NCBI GenBank assembly: GCA_000719695.1
Contig: JOHN01000002.1
Location: 1 to 64,000, forward strand
Origin: Streptomyces sp. NRRL F-6131
GTDB lineage: Bacteria > Actinomycetota > Actinomycetes > Streptomycetales > Streptomycetaceae
Reading direction: 5' to 3'
Length of the DNA stretch: 64,000 nucleotides
Below, piece by piece: positions 7,628 through 18,040 of this stretch. The translations under genes and the position numbers were made by a program. The notes under the pieces are model-generated. The model did not search any database. It was not told the DNA's origin and saw only the letters and a program-made list of their open reading frames with translations. Numbering within the stretch: position 1 is the first letter of the stretch; each line of letters begins with the position of its first letter.

Positions 7628-8368
7628 TCAGGCGTACTGGGCGACCAGCCGCCGGACCAGGGCCGGCAGGGCGGTCGAGATCGGCTCCCGGACGACCTCC
7701 TCGGCGGCCTCGTCGAACGGGGTCGGCTCGCCGTTCACCACGATCAGCCGGGCGCCGCCGGTGACCGCGTCGTACGGCAACGAGGCCACCGGGTAGACCT
7801 GGAGGCTGGTGCCGACGGCGATGAACAGCTCGCAGGCCCTGCTGATCGCGTCCGCCTGCCGGAGCACTTCCGGGTCCAGCTGCTCGCCGAACATCACGGT
7901 GCGCGGGCGCAGGATCCCGCCGCAGGCCCGGCAGGGCGGATCGGGCTCGCCCGCCGCGACGCGCTCCAGCACCTGCGTCGTCGGGCCGGTCGCCCGGCAG
8001 TCGACGCACTGCACCTCCCGTGCGGTGCCGTGGAGTTCGAGCACCTTGCGGGGGTTCTGGCCGGCCCGCTGGTGCAGCCCGTCGACGTTCTGGGTGAGCA
8101 CCCGCAGCGGCAGCCCGGAGCGCTCCAGCTCGACCAGCGCCCGGTGCCCGGCGTTCGGTTCGGCGGCGAGCGCGCCCGTCCCGGCCCGCATCCGCCAGGC
8201 CTTCCGGCGGACCTCCGGGTCGTTCAGGTAGGGGCCGAGGGTGACCAGCCGCTGCGCGTCCGGGTCGCGCTGCCAGAGGCCGTTCGGGCCCCGGTAGTCG
8301 GGGATGCCGGAATCGGTCGAGATCCCGGCGCCGGTGAGCACGGCGATCAGCGGGCGCTTGGCGTTCAT
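7628..8368 (-). CDS. NAD-dependent protein deacylase (sirtuin, SIR2 family)
   Basis: 246 residues. Sirtuins remove acyl groups from lysine using NAD, giving nicotinamide and O-acyl-ADP-ribose. The NAD-binding GAGIS (13-17), TQNVDGLH (92-99), catalytic His113 in LELHG, four zinc cysteines (121, 124, 146, 149) and GTS (186-188) are all present, so the enzyme should be active. There is no Shine-Dalgarno sequence before the ATG. Instead TAGCGT sits seven bases upstream, a layout typical of leaderless transcripts. It is a stand-alone gene with a strong terminator from the ABC genes upstream. Substrates are unknown; acyl-CoA synthetases are common targets in this group. Confidence 0.95.
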   Translation of the reverse strand: MNAKRPLIAVLTGAGISTDSGIPDYRGPNGLWQRDPDAQRLVTLGPYLNDPEVRRKAWRMRAGTGALAAEPNAGHRALVELERSGLPLRVLTQNVDGLHQRAGQNPRKVLELHGTAREVQCVDCRATGPTTQVLERVAAGEPDPPCRACGGILRPRTVMFGEQLDPEVLRQADAISRACELFIAVGTSLQVYPVASLPYDAVTGGARLIVVNGEPTPFDEAAEEVVREPISTALPALVRRLVAQYA

Positions 8369-8375
8369 GCCCGGG

Positions 8376-8381
8376 ACGCTA
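8376..8381 (-). promoter_or_regulatory. Candidate leaderless -10 (TAGCGT) of the sirtuin gene
   Basis: Read on the minus strand, TAGCGT ends seven bases before the sirtuin ATG, so transcription would begin at or next to the start codon. The matching -35 (TGGCGG at 8399-8404) is poor. This is a consensus match only. Confidence 0.45.
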
Positions 8382-8405
8382 CGGTCCGCACCGCCCGCCC
8401 GCCAC

Positions 8406-8465
8406 CGAAAAAAGCGCCCCGGCGGCGGGCCCGGGCGGCGACGACCGCCCCGGCCCGCCGCCGGG
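8406..8465 (-). terminator. Rho-independent terminator of the ABC transporter operon
   Basis: Inverted arms of 21 bases (8418-8438 and 8445-8465, one mismatch) with a six-base loop lie immediately after the permease stop. Read on the minus strand they are followed by a run of six T (8408-8413). Oligo-T runs are rare in this DNA, which makes the call firm. Confidence 0.85.
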
Positions 8466-8473
8466 AGCGGACC

Positions 8474-10120
8474 TCAGCGTTCGACGGCCTTGGCGAGGAT
8501 CTCCGGCAGGCGCTCCAGCAGCCGCCCGGCGGCGAGGCGCAGACCGGCGGCGGCGACGGCGGCGCCGTAGACCGGCCCCACGAGGAGGACCGGCCAGGTG
8601 GCGGCGTCGGTCGCCAGCGCCCAGCCCAGGTAGGCGACGACCGGCGCGGCGACGACGACGCTGCCGAACATCGAGCCGAAGCTGTTGAGCATCACCAGCC
8701 CGCCCTGGCCCGGGGCGGCGTTGCGCATCGGGTTGTTGTCGGCGGGCATGGTGTACGGCGCGAGCACGCTGAGGACGGCGCCGATCGCGAGGCCGCTGCC
8801 GAGCAGCGCGAACGCGACGCCGACGGCGGAGGGCAGGCCGGACCAGTCACCGGTGGCGGCGGCCAGCACGACCGCGAGCACCAGGGTGACCGGGACGGCG
8901 TAGGACAGCACCGCGAACGCGCGCCCGCGCAGCTCGTCCCGGGCGTCGGCCGGGGTGAGCACGGTGGCCGCGACCATCCAGAACGCCGAGCCGTCCATGC
9001 CGAACAGGTTGAGCATCTGCAGACCGAGGAACATCCCGGTCATCGCCACCAGGTAGACGGTCGACCAGCCCTGGACGATCGACAGCACGCAGATCACCAG
9101 CGTCATCCCGATGCTGGTGAACACGGCGGCCTTGGCCCGCGGCTCGCGCCAGGCGTAGCGCAGGTGGCGCTGCATCACCGCGCCGACCCGGCCCTCCGGC
9201 AGGAACCGCCAGCCGCGCCGGGAGTCCTGGACGCCGCGCACGACCTCCAGGGTCGAGGCGTCCGCGGTGACCATCAGCTGCTGCAGGCTGGAGCGCCACC
9301 AGCGCAGCAGCAGGGCGAGCAGCGCGGCGGTGCCGGCGAGCTGGAGCAGGGCGAGCGGCCAGTGGCCCTCGCCCGCGGTCCGGGCCGCGTCGACGGCGCC
9401 GACCGGCGGGACCCAGCGCAGCACGGAGGCGATCGGGGCCAGCGGGCCGAGGTCGACGCCGTTCTCGCCGGCCTTGCCGAAGACGCTCTGCGAGCCGACG
9501 TTGGCGATCTGCACCAGCAGCGCGAACAGCAGGCCGCCGAAGATGGCGAAGTCCTTGCCCCGCCGGCTGGAGAGCAGCCGGGCGTTGCCGGCGGCGACCG
9601 CGCGGGAGAGCGTCACCACGGTGAGCACCGCGAGCGGCACGCCGACCGCGCCGGCCACCGCCGAGGCGGCGCCGTTCGCGCCGGACAGCGCGGCGCCGGT
9701 GAGCAGCACCAGGCTGATCAGCGGCCCGGGGCCGAGCAGCGCGGCCAGCGCCGAGCCGCGCAGCAGCGGGCCGGGCCGCAGCGGCAGCATGGTGAGCCGG
9801 GTGGGGTCGGCGCTCTCGTCGCTGCTGAAGAGGAACAGCGGGATCGCGGCCCAGCCGACGGTGAGCGCGCCGGTCATGACGACGCCCGCGTCCCCGGCGG
9901 CGCCGTGCTCGACGTGGTCGCCGACCACCGCCAGCACCGCGGCCATCAGGGCCGCGAACAGCACGCCGACGACGGCGCCGAGCACGTACAGGACGGCGCG
10001 GCCGCGGCTGCGGCGCAGACCGTTGCGGAGCAGCCGGAGCTTGAGCGAGACGAGGGTGCGCACGACCGTCCGGTCGTCGGGCAGCCCGGTCGCGCGGAGC
10101 GTGGTGGGGGAGGAGCTCAC
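8474..10120 (-). CDS. ABC-2-type exporter permease
   Basis: 548 residues, very hydrophobic, with roughly 10-12 predicted membrane helices, for example AVLYVLGAVVGVLFAALM near the N-terminus and LVICVLSIVQGWS in the second half. The length suits a double-size transporter permease that works with a single ATPase. The GTG at 10120 overlaps the ATPase stop (GTGA) and has GGGGGCGAG upstream; in-frame ATGs further upstream lie inside the ATPase gene in the wrong context. With the ATPase it should form an exporter. The substrate (drug, lipid or peptide) cannot be read from the sequence. Confidence 0.85.
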   Translation of the reverse strand: MSSSPTTLRATGLPDDRTVVRTLVSLKLRLLRNGLRRSRGRAVLYVLGAVVGVLFAALMAAVLAVVGDHVEHGAAGDAGVVMTGALTVGWAAIPLFLFSSDESADPTRLTMLPLRPGPLLRGSALAALLGPGPLISLVLLTGAALSGANGAASAVAGAVGVPLAVLTVVTLSRAVAAGNARLLSSRRGKDFAIFGGLLFALLVQIANVGSQSVFGKAGENGVDLGPLAPIASVLRWVPPVGAVDAARTAGEGHWPLALLQLAGTAALLALLLRWWRSSLQQLMVTADASTLEVVRGVQDSRRGWRFLPEGRVGAVMQRHLRYAWREPRAKAAVFTSIGMTLVICVLSIVQGWSTVYLVAMTGMFLGLQMLNLFGMDGSAFWMVAATVLTPADARDELRGRAFAVLSYAVPVTLVLAVVLAAATGDWSGLPSAVGVAFALLGSGLAIGAVLSVLAPYTMPADNNPMRNAAPGQGGLVMLNSFGSMFGSVVVAAPVVAYLGWALATDAATWPVLLVGPVYGAAVAAAGLRLAAGRLLERLPEILAKAVER

Positions 10121-10926
10121 CGCTCGCCCCCGCCGAGCCAGCCGAGCGACCGGCCGTCGTCCTCGCGGACGCCGATCAGCTCCAGGAACGCCTCGTGCAG
10201 GCTGCGCCCGCCGCGGACGGCGTCCAGCGGGCCCTGCGCGACGACCCGGCCGGCGTTGACCACGGCGACCCAGTCGCAGAGCTGCTCGACGAGCTCCATG
10301 ACGTGGCTGGAGAAGACGACGGTGGAGCCGGCCGCCGCGTACCGCTTGAGCACGCCGCGGATGGTCTGGGCGGAGACCGGGTCGACGCCCTCGAAGGGCT
10401 CGTCCAGGAAGAGCACGTCCGGGTTGTGCAGCAGGGCGGCGGCGAGGCCGATCTTCTTGCGCATGCCGGTGGAGTAGTCGGCGACCAGCTTGTCGGCGTC
10501 GCCGGCCAGGTCGAGGACGGCGAGGAGCTCCTCGGTGCGGCGGTCGACCTCGGCGCCCGGCAGGCCGCGCAGCCGGCCGTTGTACTGGAGCAGCTCGCGG
10601 CCGCTGAGCCGCTCGAACATCCGCAGGCCCTCGGGGAGGATGCCGATCCGGGCCTTGACGGCGACCGGGTCGGCCCAGACGTCGGCGCCGTGCACGAGCA
10701 CGGTGCCCTGGTCGGGCCGGAGCAGGCCGGTGACCATCGACAGGGTGGTGGTCTTGCCGGCGCCGTTCGGGCCGACGAGTCCGACGAAGGCGCCGGTCGG
10801 CAGCTCCAGGCTGAGCCCGGCGACGGCGGCCTGGCTCCCGAAGTGCTTCCACAGACCCTGGATGGACACGGCCGAGGGGGCGGGGGCGGTCGGGGCGGGG
10901 GACGGCGGCGGCGCCGATGCCTGCAT
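10117..10926 (-). CDS. ABC transporter ATP-binding protein
   Basis: 269 residues: a Pro/Ala-rich N-terminus (1-18), then a nucleotide-binding domain. Walker A is GPNGAGKT (52-59), the signature YSTGMRKK (151-158) is the variant common in ABC-2 exporters, and Walker B is VLFLDEP (171-177), followed by the H-loop in VVFSSHV. It powers the adjacent permease, whose start overlaps its stop. The ATG at 10926 has AGAGAGAG about eight bases upstream. Upstream lies a 290-bp region shared with the divergent DUF1707 gene. Confidence 0.92.
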   Translation of the reverse strand: MQASAPPPSPAPTAPAPSAVSIQGLWKHFGSQAAVAGLSLELPTGAFVGLVGPNGAGKTTTLSMVTGLLRPDQGTVLVHGADVWADPVAVKARIGILPEGLRMFERLSGRELLQYNGRLRGLPGAEVDRRTEELLAVLDLAGDADKLVADYSTGMRKKIGLAAALLHNPDVLFLDEPFEGVDPVSAQTIRGVLKRYAAAGSTVVFSSHVMELVEQLCDWVAVVNAGRVVAQGPLDAVRGGRSLHEAFLELIGVREDDGRSLGWLGGGER

Positions 10927-10966
10927 GGCGGCTCTCTCTGCTGGTGGTCTGACCGGTCGGGCCGGT

Positions 10967-10981
10967 GATCATTCCATGATC
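10967..10981. promoter_or_regulatory. 6-3-6 inverted repeat in the ABC operon promoter region
   Basis: gatcat-tcc-atgatc is a perfect palindrome with a three-base centre. On the minus strand it overlaps TGGAAT, a fair -10 with CTGTCG 18 bases upstream as -35. Its position, about 45 bp before the ATPase ATG, fits a repressor site, but no regulator gene is adjacent. The rest of 10927-11216 shows nothing further that is clear. Confidence 0.35.
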
Positions 10982-11216
10982 GACAAGGACCCGTCGACAG
11001 CCTGCCACCGCCCGGCCCGGCCTGTCTCCCGGGGCGATGCCCCGGGTGTGTCCGGGCCAAACGGGTGAACGGTGTGACGGAGAGGGGCGGGTGACGTCGA
11101 GGGTGAGTCGGATCGTGAGAATCGGCAACTACTCAGCGCCCCCGTTCGTCCTGCACTATGAGAGTCCGACGAGCGGGCAGACACCGTGGTCGCGCGGGGG
11201 TACCGGGAGGTGGCGG

Positions 11217-11858
11217 ATGGCCGTTCAGCCGTGGGGTGAGCAGGACTTCGGGGCGGCGAAGCCGCCGGCGTCCACCCCGCACGCCCCGGTGGCGCCCCCG
11301 CCCACGATGCCGTACGGGATGCCGGTCGCGATGCCGCAGGCCGGGATGCCCCAGGCCGGGATGCCGCAGTCGGCGATGCGCGCGGCCACCGCGGACCGCG
11401 AGCGCACGGTGGACGTGCTGAAGGCCGCGTTCGCGGAGGGCCGGCTCAGTGCCGCCGAGTACGGCGAGCGCTTCGAGGCGGCGAGCACCGCGCAGACCTA
11501 CGGTCAGCTCGCCCGGCTGGTCGCCGACCTGCCGGCCGGGCCGATGGTGGCGCCCCAGATGGTGGCGCCGCAGCTGACCGGGCCGGTCGTCGTCCCGGTG
11601 CCGCCGACCTTCCTGGCCCCGCCGCCGCCGCGGCGGACCAACGGCGTCGCGGTGGCCTCGCTGGTCCTCGGCCTGCTCTGCGTGCCGACCGGCGGCCTGC
11701 TGGGGGTGCCGGCCGTGATCACCGGCCACATCGGGCGCCGGCAGACCGCGGAGCGGAACGAGGAGGGTGACGGCATGGCCATCACCGGGATCGTCTTCGG
11801 CTGGATGTCGATCGCCTTCTGGGGTCTGCTCTTCCTGCTCGCGGTGGCGTCCGGCTGA
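11217..11858 (+). CDS. DUF1707 and DUF4190 domain membrane protein
   Basis: 213 residues. A Pro/Met-rich N-terminus with a GMPQA repeat (about 42-52) is followed by a DUF1707 domain (about 58-105; DRERTVDVLKAAFAEGRL, AAEYGER). A Pro-rich linker then leads to a DUF4190 two-helix membrane domain (about 143-212). DUF1707 is common in actinobacterial small regulatory or membrane proteins, and no biochemical role is established. The ATG at 11217 has GGGAGG nearby. It is transcribed alone, divergent from the ABC operon, and ends just before the rpsL promoter region. Confidence 0.85.
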   Translation: MAVQPWGEQDFGAAKPPASTPHAPVAPPPTMPYGMPVAMPQAGMPQAGMPQSAMRAATADRERTVDVLKAAFAEGRLSAAEYGERFEAASTAQTYGQLARLVADLPAGPMVAPQMVAPQLTGPVVVPVPPTFLAPPPPRRTNGVAVASLVLGLLCVPTGGLLGVPAVITGHIGRRQTAERNEEGDGMAITGIVFGWMSIAFWGLLFLLAVASG

Positions 11859-11903
11859 CGGCGCCCGGGCCGGACGAGTTGCGGAGCGCGCGCCGGGGGA
11901 GTG

Positions 11904-11912
11904 TGCTATAAG
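11904..11912 (+). promoter_or_regulatory. Candidate extended -10 upstream of the str operon
   Basis: TGcTATAAG fits an extended -10 element (TG, one base, then TATAAG). No good -35 is spaced correctly. If active it would add a longer leader to rpsL, but a hairpin starts 11 bases further on. Confidence 0.3.
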
Positions 11913-11922
11913 CAGCGGACGT

Positions 11923-11944
11923 GGTGCCGGGGACCCCCGGCACC
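11923..11944 (+). terminator. Hairpin after the DUF1707 gene
   Basis: ggtgccgggg and ccccggcacc form a ten-base perfect stem with a minimal loop. There is no T run. It probably separates the DUF1707 gene from the str operon. Confidence 0.45.
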
Positions 11945-11974
11945 GCCGCCGCGACCTGCGACGTTCCATTTGTT

Positions 11975-12003
11975 TTGACCGAGCCGGATGCGCTAGGTAC
12001 GCT
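11975..12003 (+). promoter_or_regulatory. Main rpsL operon promoter (TTGACC-17-TACGCT)
   Basis: TTGACC at 11975-11980 and TACGCT at 11998-12003 are separated by exactly 17 bases, an excellent vegetative sigma (HrdB-type) promoter. Transcription would start near 12010, leaving a leader of about 240 bases before rpsL. The leader (12010-12247) contains no gene. Confidence 0.8.
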
Positions 12004-12247
12004 CTGACCTTGTGCCTGGGGTGTCCCCGGGTCCTTGTGCGTGCATGCACACCGGTCGCCGCGCCGAGCCGGAGCGCCTTCACGGCGCGCCGCGCGTAGA
12101 GCGCCGTCGCTGTACATCAGCTCATGGGATTCCGTGCCGGAATAAACCCAACACACCCGACCGCGTGGGTCGACCACGGGGCCGTGTGCGAGGGAATCAC
12201 CGCAGGTTAGTTCCACCAAGCCTTGGCACACAGAAAACGGAGAAACG

Positions 12248-12619
12248 GTGCCTACGATCCAGCAGCTGGTCCGAAAGGGCCGGCAGGACAAGGTCGAGAA
12301 GAACAAGACTCCCGCGCTGAAGGGCTCCCCGCAGCGCCGTGGGGTCTGCACGCGTGTGTACACGACCACCCCGAAGAAGCCGAACTCGGCCCTTCGTAAG
12401 GTCGCCCGTGTGCGCCTCACCAGCGGGATCGAGGTCACCGCTTACATCCCGGGCGAGGGCCACAACCTGCAGGAGCACTCCATCGTGCTGGTGCGCGGTG
12501 GTCGTGTGAAGGACCTTCCTGGTGTCCGCTACAAGATCATCCGCGGTTCGCTCGACACCCAGGGTGTCAAGAACCGCAAGCAGGCTCGCAGCCGCTACGG
12601 CGCCAAGAAGGAGAAGTAA
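12248..12619 (+). CDS. rpsL: 30S ribosomal protein S12
   Basis: 123 residues, full length. S12 sits at the decoding centre of the small subunit and controls accuracy. The conserved [13 protein letters not shown] and [11 protein letters not shown] segments are intact. Lys43 and Lys88, whose substitution gives streptomycin resistance or dependence, are both the sensitive wild-type residues. The start is GTG at 12248 with ACGGAG upstream. It is the first gene of rpsL-rpsG-fusA-tuf; rpsG begins two bases after its stop. Confidence 0.99.
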   Translation: MPTIQQLVRKGRQDKVEKNKTPALKGSPQRRGVCTRVYTTTPKKPNSALRKVARVRLTSGIEVTAYIPGEGHNLQEHSIVLVRGGRVKDLPGVRYKIIRGSLDTQGVKNRKQARSRYGAKKEK

Positions 12620-12621
12620 GA

Positions 12622-13092
12622 ATGCCTCGTAAGGGCCCCGCCCCGAAGCGCCCGGTCATCATCGACCCGGTCTACGGCTCCCCGGTCGTCACCCAGCTGG
12701 TCAACAAGATCCTGCTGCACGGCAAGCGCTCCACCGCCGAGCGGATCGTCTACGGCGCCCTCGAGGGCGTTCGTGAGAAGACCGGCTCCGACCCGGTCGT
12801 CACGCTGAAGCGCGCGCTGGAGAACGTCAAGCCGGCCCTCGAGGTCAAGTCCCGCCGTGTCGGTGGCGCGACCTACCAGGTTCCGGTCGAGGTCCGTCCG
12901 GGCCGCGCCAGCACCCTGGCGCTGCGCTGGATGGTCGGCTACTCGCGCGCCCGTCGCGAGAAGACCATGACCGAGCGCCTGATGAACGAGATCCTCGACG
13001 CCAGCAACGGCCTGGGCGCTTCCGTGAAGCGTCGCGAGGACACCCACAAGATGGCCGAGTCCAACAAGGCCTTCGCGCACTACCGCTGGTAG
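12622..13092 (+). CDS. rpsG: 30S ribosomal protein S7
   Basis: 156 residues, usual length. S7 nucleates assembly of the 30S head by binding the 3' domain of 16S rRNA and contacts tRNA in the E site. The start [11 protein letters not shown] and the C-terminal [14 protein letters not shown] are typical of actinobacteria. The ribosome site AAGGAGAAG lies within the end of rpsL, so the two genes are translationally linked. A 39-bp gap separates it from fusA. Confidence 0.99.
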   Translation: MPRKGPAPKRPVIIDPVYGSPVVTQLVNKILLHGKRSTAERIVYGALEGVREKTGSDPVVTLKRALENVKPALEVKSRRVGGATYQVPVEVRPGRASTLALRWMVGYSRARREKTMTERLMNEILDASNGLGASVKRREDTHKMAESNKAFAHYRW

Positions 13093-13131
13093 TCCGTACC
13101 CCGTCACTAGACAGAGAGAGAACGAGCCACC

Positions 13132-15237
<2,106 letters not shown>

Positions 15238-15256
15238 CGTCCCGACTTTCGGGACG
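15238..15256 (+). terminator. Small hairpin at the fusA 3' end
   Basis: cgtcccga and tcgggacg form an eight-base stem with a three-base loop directly after the fusA stop. No T run follows; it may act as an mRNA 3' stabiliser or weak attenuator. Confidence 0.4.
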
Positions 15257-15288
15257 ATAACCACCCCTTAGGCTATTGGGAGGCAACT

Positions 15289-15314
15289 CGGGAGGATCCG
15301 GTCGGATCCTCCCG
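15289..15314 (+). terminator. Hairpin between fusA and tuf
   Basis: cgggaggatccg and cggatcctcccg form a perfect 12-base inverted repeat with a two-base centre. Lying 120 bp before tuf, it may partly terminate the fusA transcript or mark a processing site, letting tuf be expressed at a different level. Confidence 0.5.
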
Positions 15315-15434
15315 GGGCCTCCTGCCCCCCACCAGCGGGACGGCACGGGGTGTCCTCCGGACAACCCGCACCAAAACCGATCAAAGACCAACTGACGTCA
15401 CCACGGCGTACAGAACTGTCCTCAGGAGGACTCA

Positions 15435-16628
<1,194 letters not shown>

Positions 16629-16661
16629 TTGGTGCTCTGACGCTTGACCTCTGGTCAGGAT

Positions 16662-16697
16662 GGGCTTGGTGAGGATCCCAGGATCCTCACCAAGCCC
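16662..16697 (+). terminator. Terminator of the str operon
   Basis: gggcttggtgaggatcc and ggatcctcaccaagccc form a perfect 17-base stem with a two-base centre, 34 bases after the tuf stop, then tctgtcatt. The stem core GAGGATCC also occurs in the fusA-tuf hairpin. Confidence 0.85.
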
Positions 16698-16851
16698 TCT
16701 GTCATTGGGCCCGGAACAGTCGGTCGGAGGCTTCCGGCCGAGGAACGCCGTGGTCGTCAAGCTGGCGACGTCCGGTGTCACCCGTGGGACCGCGGGTTCC
16801 CCGGGACCTGGTCCGGCCGACCCGGGGCATCGGGTCGGCGGTCGTTCGGCG

Positions 16852-16883
16852 CGGGGCGCCGCCCTTTCGGGGGCGGCGCCCCG
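16852..16883. terminator. Second hairpin in the tuf to glycan-locus gap
   Basis: A 13-base perfect stem (16852-16864 and 16871-16883) has a six-base loop TTTCGG. It lies in a 391-bp gap (16629-17019) that otherwise holds the str terminator, short CCGCCGTCA repeats near 16910-16934 and a possible -10 (TATTGT, 16972). It may insulate the glycan locus from tuf. Confidence 0.5.
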
Positions 16884-17019
16884 TCGGCGTTCCGGCGTCG
16901 TCCGCCCCGGCCGCCGTCACCGGCCGCCGTCACCGGCCGGTGAGTCTCATCAGTGGCTCATCACCGGCTGCTATTGTCGGCGGCGATCGACCCCCACCAG
17001 CGGAAAGCGGGATCAACTC

Positions 17020-18000
17020 ATGACGACGGCGCCCGAGTTGTCGGTAGTCATGCCGATCTTCAACGAGCAGGACGCGCTTCCGCTGACGGTCGAGCGGCTG
17101 CGGCCCATCCTCGACGGGTTGGGAGTCGGCTACGAGGTGGTCGGTGTCGACGACGGCAGCACCGACGCCACGCCGCTGCTGATGCAGAAGATCCGCCAGG
17201 ACTGGCCCGAGTTCCGGATCGTCCGCTTCTCCCGCAACTCCGGCCACCAGGCGGCGCTCAAGGCCGGGCTGCACCGGGCCTTCGGCGACTACGTGGTGAG
17301 CATCGACGCCGACCTGCAGGACCCGCCGGAGAAGATCCCCGAGATGCTGGAGCTCGCCCGCGAGCGGAACCTCGACATCGTCTACGGCGTGCGCGGCGAC
17401 CGCGGTACGGACAGCTTCTTCAAGCGCCGCACGGCGGGCGGCTACTACTGGCTGATGCGCAAGCTCGTCGGCAAGCGCATGCCCAACCAGGCCGGCGACT
17501 ACCGGCTGCTCAGCCGGGCCGCGGTGGACGCGCTGAAGGCGCTGCCCGAGCACCAGCCGGTCTACCGGCTGCTGGTGCCGTGGCTCGGCTTCCCCAGCGG
17601 CGAGGTGGTCTACGCCCGTGAGGAGCGGGTGGCCGGGGCGACGCACTACCCGCTGGGCAAGATGGTCCGGCTGGCCCTGGACAGCGTCACCAACTTCTCC
17701 GCGGCGCCGCTGCGGCTGGCGACCTGGCTCGGCCTGTTCAGCTTCCTGGTCTGCCTGGTGCTCGGCGCCTACACCGCGATCGAACACGCGATCGGCAACA
17801 CCGTTCCGGGGTGGTCGTCGTTGTTCATCGGAATGCTGTTCATCGGCGCCGTCCAACTGATCTGCGTCGGCCTGCTCGGCGAGTACGTCGGCCGGATCTA
17901 CTCGGCGGTCCAGGCCAGGCCCGCCTACTTCGTCGGCTACGACTCGGCCGAGGAGAGCGCCGCGGTGGGGGCGGAGAAGCTGTCCGACTGCGTCCGCTAG
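17020..18000 (+). CDS. Polyprenyl-phosphate glycosyltransferase, GtrB/DPM1-like (GT2)
   Basis: 326 residues: a cytoplasmic GT2 domain (about 1-225) with VVMPIFNEQ, DDGSTD and the metal-binding SIDADLQDPPE, then two membrane helices (about 235-260 and 268-292). This architecture transfers a sugar from a nucleotide donor to undecaprenyl phosphate on the inner membrane face. The ATG at 17020 has GGAAAGCGGG upstream. It precedes a GT-C-like protein and a GtrA-like flippase, the classic three-gene set for adding a sugar side group outside the membrane. The sugar (often glucose) is not determinable here. Confidence 0.88.
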   Translation: MTTAPELSVVMPIFNEQDALPLTVERLRPILDGLGVGYEVVGVDDGSTDATPLLMQKIRQDWPEFRIVRFSRNSGHQAALKAGLHRAFGDYVVSIDADLQDPPEKIPEMLELARERNLDIVYGVRGDRGTDSFFKRRTAGGYYWLMRKLVGKRMPNQAGDYRLLSRAAVDALKALPEHQPVYRLLVPWLGFPSGEVVYAREERVAGATHYPLGKMVRLALDSVTNFSAAPLRLATWLGLFSFLVCLVLGAYTAIEHAIGNTVPGWSSLFIGMLFIGAVQLICVGLLGEYVGRIYSAVQARPAYFVGYDSAEESAAVGAEKLSDCVR

Positions 18001-18040
18001 CGCGCCGGCGGCGGCCCGGCACGTGCGAGGAGGCAGTACG

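Noticed and set aside
7607..10477. 956-codon plus-strand frame opposite sirtuin and ABC genes
   Set aside because: The opposite strand carries complete sirtuin and ABC motifs; this frame has none.
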